DNA of 64,000 nucleotides from the NCBI RefSeq assembly GCF_000003195.3, contig NC_012871.2:6001997-6065996 (forward strand), written 5' to 3'. Under the pieces are notes generated by a model. The model did not search any database, was not told where the DNA came from, and saw nothing but the letters and a program-made list of their open reading frames with translations. Numbering within the stretch: the stretch's first letter is position 1; every line of letters begins with the position of its first letter. The DNA is from Sorghum bicolor (lineage: Eukaryota > Streptophyta > Magnoliopsida > Poales > Poaceae). Of this stretch, positions 21,161 to 31,163 are shown one piece after another. The position numbers and the translations under genes were made by a program.

Positions 21161-24017
21161 ATGGAGACTGAAGTAGGCGGAGATAAGCTGAAGGAGTCCA
21201 CTATTCCCGGCCGCGGCAAGAAGAGGCCGCTATCCCCGACATCTTCGCCGAGCGACGATGGGGAGGACACGCCGATGTCCACCAGCGACGACGACGACGA
21301 CCGCTGGGAGTTCAGCGACGAAGAGCAGGAGGAAGAAGGAGAAGAAAACGACGAGGACGATCAAGGTATAGCCAGAGCTCTGCTTTAATTTTGTTTTCTT
21401 TTTCAGCCGGATAGATCTACTTAAATGAATACAGCATCATTCTACTATCACTCAAGAACAAGAAATAGTAACATATTCTCTTAGTGCTTTGATTTGTTAT
21501 TTTTTGACGTTCTCTGTGGGCTGGGATTTATCCATACTGAAATGCTGCACGAATAACATTCAAATATTTTTGGTTAGCCCTTTACTTTCTGTTTTTTTGG
21601 GTACTACCTGGATTATGAACTATGGTTGATGCTCCTTGATTGGGTGACACTGCGAGGAAAAACACCTAGAACGTGATACTTTCCGTGCTGGAAATAGTTC
21701 TTGTCTGTTTATCATACTAGCCATGAACATGTGATTTGATTTCAATCTATTGTCAATAAGAACACAAATGATAGTTTTCTGAGAAAAGGAGATAATGCAT
21801 AATCTTCTGTGTTCGTCAGGTACCCATTATTTCTTTGCTAGCCTTTTTCTGTCATCACTTAGGAATCCAATTTTAGCTTCAGCATTAACGAGAGGTGGCT
21901 GGAGTTGAACTTAACATCCTGATTTGATTGTTTCAACAATTTTGGATGTAGGGATGGGCCCTTTTACAGTCGACAATTTTCCAAGGTTTAGCAGTGACCA
22001 TTTTGAGCAGACTGATACAATATACAGATATCCAGGGATTCATCTTCGAGGCCCTCCACCACTCAGCCTTTTCTGTGCATTTAAAGATTATCCTGTTGGT
22101 GTCACAAAAGGCCGTCATTGGTTTGGTAGTTTGTATCAACTCTATGATGAATCTGAAAGTAGGTGTTTTCTTTTTATTAATTCCATTCCAATTGTTTTCA
22201 TTTGTGACATCATTTTTTAATAAATTGCAAATCTCCAAAAAATTCTTACGCTCTATTTATTTGTATATATGTAGTCAGTTTGAACAATGCCCAGACCATT
22301 GATTGCTCAGAACATTGTCACTGCAAGGCAACAGACTTGCTGCAATTTATTGATATTAAAATCGCTGGCTATCGCCACACCCAGCCTGGACATGCCAAAA
22401 TCTTTGGCTTCTTTGCAGCCCGGGATAAGATTGAACCTTTACGCAACTATGTCTACAGACGTGGGGTTGACAATTATGAAGCTGTTTCTGTGAACCAAAA
22501 GACGGTAATTTGTTTTTACCTAAATGCTTATTTATCACTTCAAAGTACTGCATAAAAGCTGCTTTTTGTTGGACATCTCCACATTCAGTCATTATTTGCA
22601 TGTTGTGATGTCTGAATCCATGTTACAAGCCTAAAGCTGCGGTCGCATTGTCATAGTAGAGGAAACACTTGATTGTAGTGGTGGTATAGTGCATGCATGT
22701 CGTTGCCTAGGCGTCCAGGCACTAAAAAAGCCTGGGCGTCCCTGTCACCAAGACCGAAATCCAGCACAACAAGGGAGGGGGCGAGGGAGAAGAGGAAGAA
22801 CTAGAGGAGGACTTGCAGGATTTGGGGAAGGCCCAGCTCCTATCTCCACCCCATCGCCATCGGCTCCCATGGCCATGGCAGCTTTGCTCACTGGCCAACT
22901 GCAGCATCAGGGATGTGAGAGGGGCAGCAACAGGCCAGCAGCTCTCGATCTGCAGAGTGGAGAGGGATCTGCAAGGGGGTGGCACCAGCATGTGAGGGGA
23001 AGCAGCAGAGAGGACCGGAGGAGAGGTGCCACGGCGGTAGCAACAGATGTGGGAGGGGGAAGGGGGAGAGAGAGAGAGAGAGAGAGGGTGGAGGGAGTAG
23101 AGAGGCAGCACCTGATGGAAGGGTCTCAGAAGGGGGAGTGTCAGCACTAGGTCATGCTTAGGGTAGGTTATATGGGCTGCTTGGTGGTCTATTGGGCCGG
23201 GCTTTCTTAGTTTCTTCCTCTTTCTTCTTCTTTTCTTTTTTGTTTTCCTTTCTCTACCTTCTCCACACTGCAGCACTGAAGTTCTTCATATTCATATGGC
23301 GTCGCCTTGCCTTGCCTTATGTTCACCTAGGCGTTGCCTAGTCGACTTAAAAGGGTGGCTTGCCGCATCCCGCCTTACCACCTTGATAACCCATGAGTGC
23401 ATGTGTGACTGTTTATGTGTTTATTTTCTAGTTATCGATAAATAACTCAAAATATGATGTACTGTGCTTGTGGTTCCTGATTACAGGGTATGGCGCGCTT
23501 GTCATTGACTAGCCCTGCTCGAGGTATATGCATTACAAGCCATGCATTGTTTGAATTCGAGCTTTGTATCCGAACTGAAGATCCATCTGAAGATGAACCA
23601 AAAGGTGACGTTTTGATCAAAGGGTGTACTGAGATCAGCAACATGTTTGGAACAGAATCATTTGTCAAAACTGGCCGTCTGTATGGGGAGAAGTGTGCAT
23701 TGGATGTGAAGTTTGCAGTTCTGAACATTGCTGTTCAAGCAATAGTTGACGTTGAGATCCTACGTGCTCCTGCCTGTGGCTTTGATCTGAAGTTATACGC
23801 CAGGACCAGTGGCTTTAGTGATGTGATCCGTCTTTTTGAGGGTGTTACAGAAGCTGGGCGCAGATTTAGTTCTGTTGTAGCGGTGGTGCTTCGTAGTCAC
23901 CTGGATCTTCGTATTACAGGGTCATTAATAGATAACAGTCACCTGTCCAATGAAGGGTGGACATGCAGATTTAATTCTTGGTATCATGGAACAGTGGATA
24001 AAGAGGTTGAATCTTGA
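21161..24017 (+). CDS. DUF6598-domain protein with acidic N-terminus
   Basis: Four exons: 21161-21365, 21952-22158, 22275-22504 and 23487-24017, phases consistent, 390 aa. Residues about 25-68 are Ser/Asp/Glu-rich (DDDDDRWEFSDEEQEEEGEE), following a basic KKR motif, so nuclear localisation is conceivable. From exon 2 on, the blocks GPFTVDNFPRF, IDIKIAGY, KIFGFFAARDKIEPLRNYVY, YEAVSVNQKTGMARLSLTSP, RGICITSHALFEFELCI and KGCTEI fit the DUF6598 family, which is mainly known from grasses and has no established biochemical role. Intron 3 (982 bp) carries a GC-rich inserted repeat. The gene is convergent with the RIP gene 1.1 kb downstream. The start is the first ATG of the acidic exon; the exon 1 to 2 junction restores a Gly codon. 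Confidence 0.8.
22680..23395. mobile_element. Unclassified insertion in intron 3 of the DUF6598 gene
   Basis: Left edge GTGGTGGTATAGTGCATGCA then CGTTGCCTAGGCG; right edge CACCTAGGCGTTGCCTAG then CGCCTTACCACCTTGATAAC. The edges are imperfect inverted copies around the CCTAGGCG core, suggesting a TIR transposon. The interior is GC-rich with a (GA)n run at about 23066-23087 and no transposase. Superfamily not determined. Confidence 0.4.
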
Positions 24018-24696
24018 TGATTTCACCACAATTTCAGTGAAGGTCACTTGGAAAGCTGTAGCAGACACACGAAGACTCTTGAAGGGCTAGTGGAGTTGCA
24101 TTTACTTGTGTGGCCATTTATGTAGAGCCTTCTTCCATGTAGTACTACCGTGTTGTTTTAACTCTTGCCAAGATAGACTTGTAATAGCCCTAATGCCATG
24201 GCTATTCCAGCCAAACAATTTTATTTTGTCTTTTATTTATGTCTATGTTGTGTGGTTTATGAATCAAGTTGTTTACTTGTTTATTGCACTTTCTAAATAT
24301 TTGTATGATGTTCGATGGTTTCTTTAAATCTATAGAAGTTAGTAGCATTTTGGTTACAACTTGTGCAGTGAATCTTAACCATATGCTTGTGTATTGTTTA
24401 CATGTATTTTTGATATCCTAAAATATTATACTTTGGTGCTTTTTTTTCATGTATGAGCTTTTAGTTTTCGTGCCATAAGTTTGACTGGATATGTAGAAAT
24501 AGCGTGTAATTATGAAATAGATTCAATAATTTATCTAATGATATTAATTTGGTATCATAAATATTAATATATTTTTATATATATTTAGTTAAAGTTATTT
24601 TTTGAGAAGTAAAAATAACAGTTATTTAGGGACGACATGCTATAACAATGTACCCATGTCCCTTGTATTCTAAAGCTCTGTTCGCTGGGAACACAC

Positions 24697-24788
24697 AATA
24701 AGTTTGTAACAAGTTGAACCTGCTTTTGTGCACAAGAACCGCAATAAGTTTGTAACAAGTTGAACCTGCTTTTGTGCACAAGAACCGC
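24697..24788. repeat. 46-bp tandem duplication
   Basis: Two identical 46-bp copies (24697-24742 and 24743-24788) of a unit starting AATAAGTTTGTAACAAGTTG and ending GCACAAGAACCGC. Lack of divergence implies a recent event. The rest of 24018-25120 is AT-rich, with a decayed Stowaway-like stretch at about 24.47-24.63 kb and no gene. Confidence 0.85.
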
Positions 24789-25223
24789 GTATTTGATGTG
24801 GGTAGATATCTATTTGCATGCATGCTAATATTCTAACACAAAAGATTATTTCAGGAATTATACCACGCAAAATACATGCTATTAGAGAAATAAAGACATG
24901 CCTCATACTCGAATCCTCCCAAAATAAAAGATATTCTCGTCTATAGCTATATGATAGCACAGAAATAAATACATTATTCTTAATAACCACAAAAAAGACG
25001 TCATTTGCAAATGGGTCATGGCTAGTTTTACAAAGTATGTGACACACGTGCACAATAACCAATCATTGGGTAGCCATTTGCTCTAGAAGCTGGACAACAT
25101 AGCATTAATTAGATTTGCTCTCACTTCTTGCTGCTACTCTCGCCTCTTATTGTCTTAGTCTTCTCTTTTGAATCACCTTGACCTTGGCCTTGTTTCTTCA
25201 TAACTTGGTGTTCTTCGACCCAC

Positions 25224-26138
25224 TCATTGAGATCGACACATGATGCGAAAAACTCCTGCAGCATTGCGGATCACATCAGAAGTATCGTCTGAGATAACCA
25301 CCTTACTTGCACCTGCCACATCTTCATAGAACTTCAAGCTGTCATCACACCAATCACTGATCAACTTCTCAAATTTCTTACCAAGCTCTCTTGAGGAACA
25401 CTGACGCAGCAAATCCTCGATCCACTCTTCCACGGGAAGAAGCCGTGGGCCTTCGAAGAACATGATAAGGAGAATGGCGATTGCCTCCTTCACTTTCTTG
25501 CTGTCTTTCGCATCCCCTCTATACCCAGCTAAGGTGTGAAATGCATTGAGAAATTGCTGATAGCCCACTTCTAAATCTGGTAGATCACAATTGATTAACT
25601 TGGGGTAAATTCCACTAGTATAAAGTGACATAGACTTCTTCATGATCTTAGGTAGCTTCTCATCTATCTCAAATCTTTGCCCACCACTAGTGACTATCCC
25701 TCTAAACCAACTCTGATACTTCTCAGCCACTAGATCAAGATTTTTAGTACCATCTGTAAGTCTAATGACATAAGTTCCCTGCCTTGTTTTATCATCAGGA
25801 GGAGTCACAGGGACAACAACTTCATTCCCTCCAGCCATGACAAAAGTCAATTTCACAGTGGTGTCTTTGTCCATAGCTGCTCGAATTTCTTCAACACACT
25901 TCTTATATCTTTTAGCAAACTTCTTTGGCTTTCTCATATCAAAAGTCGTGATTGGAGTAGGAATGTCCTGTGCAGAGCATTGAACGACATATGAGCAGAC
26001 AACACTGAAAATGGATCAAACCAATGGCAAAAGCCTATAAATACAGAACCTTTTTTTGGGGGGTTTGAGGTTTACACTTACATCTAGGATCCCTGTGTCA
26101 ACCTCTTCAACTTTCTGCTTTCCTTTGTTTGGTGCCAT
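25224..26138 (-). CDS. Ribosome-inactivating protein (RIP) family, rRNA N-glycosidase domain; 3' end apparently frameshifted
   Basis: Two minus-strand exons: 26138-26082 (19 codons, basic, starting MAPNKGK, donor GAT|GTAAGT) and 25967-25224 (acceptor GCACAG|GACATT), in phase and giving 266 aa as read. No signal peptide, so probably cytosolic. The RIP-type layout is visible: an N-terminal ITTFD strand, the TYVIRLTDGTKNL block, SWFRGI, and the catalytic-type Glu-x-x-Arg pair (FFEGPRLL, about Glu191/Arg194) followed by EEWI. RIPs remove one adenine from the large rRNA loop. The frame stops at 25224 after a short off-looking tail, while the next frame stays open to a stop at 25121 for roughly 43 more codons rich in Lys, Gln, Gly and Ser. 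This suggests a one-base indel near 25250 or an assembly error. The leader appears to hold an intron and a 143-bp duplication. Family assignment is from motifs only. Confidence 0.7.
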
Positions 26139-26170
26139 ATCTCAGTATGTTGCTCGTCTTCCGTTGTGTA

Positions 26171-26458
26171 GCAGTATACTAGGCCTACGCTGCACACCTA
26201 ACAAGAAAAAATGGGAATTTGTTGACACGAATAACGTTGGGTAAACAAGACTGATACTTTGATGTCCTCAGTTCCCCACCAAATCTAATTGAGCATTTGG
26301 CTTTGCATACATAGCAGTATACTACTCTGCACAGTTAACAAGAAAAATTGGGACTTTTTGTTGACACGAATAGCGTTGGGTAATTAAACAAGACTGGAAC
26401 TTTGATATCATCCTCAGTTCCCCACCAAATCTAATTAAGCATTTGGCTTTGCATACAG
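26171..26458. repeat. Tandem duplication (about 143 bp) in the RIP gene leader
   Basis: Copy A (26171-26313) and copy B (26314 to about 26458) both begin GCAGTATACTA and end in CTAATT.AGCATTTGGCTTT then GCATAC, with around a dozen differences. Read on the minus strand each copy carries a pyrimidine-rich TTGTTA..TGTGCAG, so a candidate 3' splice site has been duplicated. Confidence 0.75.
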
Positions 26459-26606
26459 AGAAACTAATATAAAGATCTGTATGCATGAAAAGAAAATACT
26501 ACTACACTACATGCTTCAACAATTGCAACGCATTAATCAGATCTAGCCACAAAACCCCAACACAGTTCCATGCAGCAGAAGACAAATTGATATGGCTACA
26601 TCACAA

Positions 26607-26616
26607 CTATATATAG
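26607..26616 (-). promoter_or_regulatory. Possible TATA box upstream of the RIP gene
   Basis: CTATATATAG lies about 470 bp upstream of the RIP start codon. It is palindromic, so orientation is not determined. The GC-rich stretch beyond it could instead be the true first, non-coding exon (see 26640-27340). Confidence 0.3.
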
Positions 26617-26639
26617 CGAGTGGTCGATGAAACTGCAGA

Positions 26640-27340
26640 GAGGGTGGCGGGGGAGCCTACAGAGCTAGAGAGAGCGAGACGAACCTGCACAGCACAGAGC
26701 GTGGGCGGCGACCGGCGAGAGAGGAGAGGGTTCGATCGAATCGAACAGAGCAACTAGATCAATCGTCGTAGTGTGGATGCTGCGGGAGGACGTGCAATGT
26801 CGTGGCCGGGAGAGAGGGAGAACTGGAGAGGAGAGTCGAAGCCTGCAGTCGATCGCCGTTCGTCCGGCCGGCCACTGGCTGGCCGTACGCCCTCGTTCTG
26901 CTCCTATGCCGACGAGCTGGTCGTAGTCGCGGGCGCCACCTCGCCGTCTCCGTCGCCGTCGGCGCCGGCGGCGGCGGTCACCATGGGCGAGCGCGCGTGA
27001 GCGACCTAGCTAAAACCCCCGCCTTTCCGACGCGAGCAAGATGCGGTGGACGGTGGCGGTGTCTCTGCGCTGCGGTCTAGTACACGCTTCTTGGCGTTGT
27101 ACTCCACTACTCCTCCTGTCCTGTAGACTCACTCTACGGCGCGGCGCTTCCTCGAGTTCGCGGCCCTCTGTTGTATCGACCGACCGCTCGACAGGTCCCA
27201 CTTACCGGAACGGGAATGCAGGATGCACAGGTTGGAGAGAGAGAGAGAGAGTAGAGGGTCAAGAGGGAGGGAGGGAGGGAGGGAGCGCGGCCGCCGCGGC
27301 GGAGCGCTTGCTTGCTGTGCATGGTGGTGGGAAAAGCTAA
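26640..27340. other. GC-rich block upstream of the RIP gene
   Basis: Pyrimidine-rich on the minus strand with a possible donor (GTGCTGTGCAG|GTTCGT, near 26687), so it may be a 5' untranslated exon of the RIP gene. It also contains (GA)n near 27236-27250 and GGGA repeats near 27263-27283. Open frames on the plus strand show no domain. Confidence 0.35.
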
Positions 27341-27541
27341 AAGGCAGGGGTACAATGGTAAACACAGTGGACCGTGCATTGGTTCGAGTTGGTCTTGCTT
27401 TTGGTCCGTTGCAGCACCGAGTGTCAGTGTACTACATCGTGTATATATATGTTGCGTCCGTATTTAGCCACGGTAGAAAAACAAAGCAGCACACTGATAC
27501 TGAAAGAATGAGACGGTGATTCCACTCATCTTATTTCTCAC

Positions 27542-27766
27542 GCCTCGTTTAGTTTCAAAAATTTTCAAGATTCTTGACCATGTTGAATCTTTGGACACAT
27601 GTATGAATTATTAACTATAGATTAAAAAATAACTAATTATATAGTTTGTCTGTAATTTCCGAGATAAATCTTTTGAATCTAATTGGTTTATGGTTGGAAA
27701 TAATTACTAACAAACAAAAGTGTTATAGTAGCCAAACCCAAAAAATCACGAACAAAACAAGGCCTT
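27542..27766. mobile_element. Tourist-like MITE
   Basis: Left end GCCTCGTTTAGTTTCAAAAA, right end GAACAAAACAAGGCC, with the internal words TTGAATCTTTGGACACATG and CTAATTATATAGTTTG. Ends are slightly mutated. Confidence 0.65.
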
Positions 27767-27895
27767 ATTTTCTAGTTTGTCCCGGTTAGCAGTTTTATTA
27801 ATCCTATATGGTGTTTAGGCTGAAATATAATGTTGAAAGTAGAATCGATGCAAAACGAAGGTAAAAATAGTTTAAATTTTGAACTTATTCAATAC

Positions 27896-28030
27896 TAGGT
27901 AGCGTGCCCGTGCGTTGCTACGGGATAGCTAACATTTTTATTAAAAATACATGTATCGCACAATAAGATAATAATATTATAATAAAATTTAAATACCAGC
28001 TATAAAGTTACATTTAACTTAAAGAAACAA
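27896..28030 (-). mobile_element. Helitron-like 3' end, minus orientation
   Basis: On the minus strand the hairpin CCCGTAGCAACGCACGGG is followed by CACGCTACCTAG and a host T. CTAG is at 27896-27899. The sequence continues to match (inverted) the copy ending at 19556 for over 100 bp. The body would extend rightward, possibly across the 231-bp repeats. Confidence 0.55.
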
Positions 28031-28939
28031 AGTTTCTGAAATCAAACATAGTCACGTAGAGCACGACGTTATAGCCTCACAATTTCTATCTACTTTATAG
28101 ACCTTTCCGTGATACGATCAAGATAATGTTTAATATCGGCAGTTGTAGCCATAGTTTTTCCAAGCTCAACATTCTCTTGGTTACTCAACTGACATGTTTT
28201 TTTTGTTCTTTCACCTTCTTTTTCATGAAAAGTCATTGCATATCGTTCTCTCTCTGTCTCTTCTGATTTTTATAACCCCCATCTGGTGGCACCAACCCCG
28301 AATGGATACATGTAAGTAGTTGACAACACAAAAAACTTATAACTTATAGGGACGCAGTTGAAAGTTTATATACCTCGACCTGTTGTATTTGTAAGGTCCC
28401 CCAAAGGTACGCGATCACTGTTTGCCATTGGCGTGTCCATCCCAACTATGTGTCCCGCCGATTCAAAGGAAAATAGTGACCGCTAGGTGGCAGCATGTGA
28501 AATGAAGAATCAAAGAAAAAAACCATAAATTACAGGAATTAGCCTGTCTATTTTGGTCGCTAATTTATAGGGAACAAAACTATGTACCGATCCGAAAACA
28601 AAACAGTGAACATGTACTGAGCATTATTTTAGAAGTTTATTTGTAACTGACAATTTATTCTGTTGTCTACCAACCATTATTACGTCATATTTTTCTCTGC
28701 CTGCAAGCTGTCAAATAGAGAGCTGTTTTAAAATTTTTATTTTCAATAGCTGTACCCGCAATCTAAAATTTTACAAGATTTTGTTACCTTTGAAACAAAA
28801 TGATGTGTATAATATAAATGCATAGTATTTATATTTTGTGTCACATAAATGATTTAGTACTTATAATATAACATGATTTCAGTTGTCTAACTCACCTTGT
28901 TTTAGGGTTGTGGACTGGCCAGGAAACACAAGAGCGAGG
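28031..28939. other. AT-rich DNA, probably inside the Helitron-like element
   Basis: No open frame longer than about 60 codons and no RepHel motif. It lies between the Helitron-like 3' end and the GC-rich tandem repeat. Confidence 0.35.
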
Positions 28940-29640
28940 GCGACTCTAGGACCTGGCAAAACGCAGGATTGACGGCTTCAAGGACGCTCGCAGGGCTGAG
29001 GTGCGACGTCCTCGTCGGCTTCAAGGACAGGCGAGCGAGGGCGAGGAAAACTCCAGGACCTAGCAACGCAGGTCGGGCTCGGGCGTCGGGCGACGGCGTT
29101 GGGCGCGATGGCGAGGGCGACCTGGCAACGCAGGTCGGGCGACGGCGTCGGGCGTCGGCGTCGGGCGAGGGCGAGGGCAGGACCTGGCAAAACGTAGGAT
29201 TGATAGCTTCAAGGACGCTCATAGGGCTGAGGTGCGACGTCCTCGTCGGCTTCAAGGACAGGCGAGCGAGGGCGAGGAAAACTCCAGGACCTGGCAACGT
29301 AGGTCGGGCTCGGGCGTCGGGCGATGGCGTTGGGCGCGAGGGCGAGGGCGACCTGGCAACGCAGGTCGGGCTACGGCGTCGGGCGTCGGCGTCGGGCGAG
29401 GGCGAGGGCAGGACCTGGCAAAACGTAGGATTGGCGCCTTCAAGGACGCTCACAGGGCTGAGGTGCGACGTCCTCGTCGGCTCCAAGGACAGGCGAGCGA
29501 GGGCGAGGAAAACTCCAGGACCTGGCAACGTAGGTCGGGCTCGGGCGTCGGGCGATGGCGTTGGGCAAGGGCGAGGGTGACCTGGCAACGCAGGTCGGGC
29601 GACGGCGTCGGTGTTGGGGGCGAGGGCGAGGGCAAGGGTG
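28940..29640. repeat. 231-bp GC-rich tandem repeat, three copies
   Basis: The landmark AACG(C/T)AGGATTG recurs at about 28962, 29193 and 29424, a period of 231 bp. Other landmarks (GCTGAGGTGCGACGTCCTCG, GGCAACG(C/T)AGGTCGGGC) keep the same spacing. Because 231 is 77 codons, reading frames stay open through the array on both strands (273 codons on minus, about 203 on plus), but the products are Pro/Arg/Ala-rich with no domain. The smaller GGGCGAGGGCGA and GGCAACGCAGGTCGGGC words repeat within each unit. Confidence 0.85.
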
Positions 29641-29850
29641 AGGGCGACTATCCAGACCAGGCAACGCAGGTCGGGCGTTGGGCGTCCGGGGCGAGGGCGA
29701 GGGCGACTCTCCAGACCTGGCAACGCAGGTTGGGCGTCGGGGGCGAGGGCGAGGACGAGGGCGAGGGCGACTCTCCAGACCTGGCAACGCAGGTCGGCGT
29801 CGGTGGTCGAGCGTCGGGCGAGGGTGACGGCATTGAGGGGGCTCCAGGAT
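29641..29850. repeat. Short tandem repeat, unit about 60 bp
   Basis: Three units with CCAGACC(A/T)GGCAACGCAGGT followed by GGGCGAGGGCGAGGGCGACT, evidently derived from part of the 231-bp unit next to it. Confidence 0.7.
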
Positions 29851-29859
29851 GTCGCTGAT

Positions 29860-30917
29860 TGCGGTTTCTTTCCTTACCGAAGACTACGTAGGATCAGAAA
29901 GAGATGCAATTTCATATCAGGAATCCTGTATTTTCCTTATTTCATTTCGCACCATTCCACATCCCTGATTATATATTATTATGTATTGTAAATTTGCATC
30001 AGGAATCCTTTCCTATTTTCTTTTTCAATTTATACCCTTCCACCTCCTACTATACGTACGGGATCGATGATTCGCAAGTAGGGGAACGGGGGAGCGACCC
30101 CAAAAAAAGTCGCACCATTTAGTGGTCTTACTTTTGTTCTTTTTAGTTGTAGGAGATCAAGTGTCTTTTTATGTAAGAGCATGTATCAATAGAGGCGGCA
30201 AACCACCTTAGCTCTTGTTTAGATTTTATCGGACTTACCTCAATCCAAATGTGTTGGGGTGAAATTTAGTTGGTTACCTCAATCCAAAATAGTGTATCAA
30301 TAGAGGCGGCAAACCAATCCAAATATTTATTGGTTATTTTGTCATCGACAATGTTAGGCTTTTGAAAATATTCCCAAATGTTCTAGAATATAACCATGCA
30401 TTACATAAATTATTTATCATATGTTTGGTTCAAAGACAAGGTGGAATGAGATGATATTTCGATATTTTTTTATGAGATCGTTTTGACTCCTGTTTTGGTT
30501 AAAAGGTATAGATCCATCTCAATTTTTTGTTTGGTTTGAGGGAGGGATGGACTTGTCTAAAAAGGTATGGACCCATCTCATCCCTAGGACTTAACATAGT
30601 TCCTATGTGGGCGCCGAGCGCACCTGCTAAGTGTTGCCCTCGAGCCTCATCGATTGGTTGAATCGATCAAGGGGTTAATCTGGTTGTAAAGGTGTTTAGT
30701 AGAAGGGTCAATCAACCTTGGTCTTAGATACTCATTAGATAGTCTATTAAGTATTTAAGTTGGGCCTTAATGGTGAAGCATGGTCACTTGTAATTGATGA
30801 GAGAGAAGGTATGGTAGAAGGTATGAAACCATAAGTAGATATTGGCACCACCCTCTAGGTGTCGTACCATCTATCAAAGATGTAGATGATGATGGAGAAG
30901 CAAAGGATAGGGTGTAA
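29860..30917. other. Intergenic DNA, no gene seen
   Basis: A 23-bp word (GTATCAATAGAGGCGGCAAACCA, split here as GTATCAATAGAGG and CGGCAAACCA) occurs twice, near 30183 and 30294. Otherwise there is no recognisable coding sequence or repeat. Confidence 0.35.
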
Positions 30918-31160
30918 GGCCTTGTTTAGTTCACCCCAAAAACTAAAAACTTTTCAAGATTTCCCGTCACATCGAATCTTGCGGCACATGTATGGAGCAT
31001 TAAATATAGATGAAAATAAAAACTAATTACACAGTTTGCCTGTAAATCGCGAGACGAATCTTTTAAGTCTAGTTACTCCATAATTGGATAATGTTTGTCA
31101 AATAAAAACGAAAAGGCTATAGCGTCGTTTTTCTAAATTTTTTTGAAACTAAACAAGGCC
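30918..31160. mobile_element. Tourist-like MITE with TAA duplication
   Basis: GGCCTTGTTTAGTTCACCCC at the left and AAACTAAACAAGGCC at the right, flanked by TAA at 30915-30917 and 31161-31163. It is 243 bp and one of the best-preserved copies. Confidence 0.88.
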
Positions 31161-31163
31161 TAA

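Noticed and set aside
25250..25310. Short intron near the RIP 3' end
   Set aside because: The only donor/acceptor pair that would change frame leaves an intron of about 51 nt, below the usual plant minimum. A frameshift or assembly error is more likely.
26773..27080. Two overlapping plus-strand frames in the GC-rich block upstream of the RIP gene
   Set aside because: Low-complexity Ser/Pro/Ala products without homologous features. The block is better read as promoter or leader of the minus-strand gene.
28902..29723. Long open frames (273 codons minus, about 203 codons plus) in the GC-rich array
   Set aside because: Both strands are open only because the repeat unit is 231 bp and stop-poor. 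Products are Pro/Arg/Ala repeats with no domain, and no gene structure is visible.
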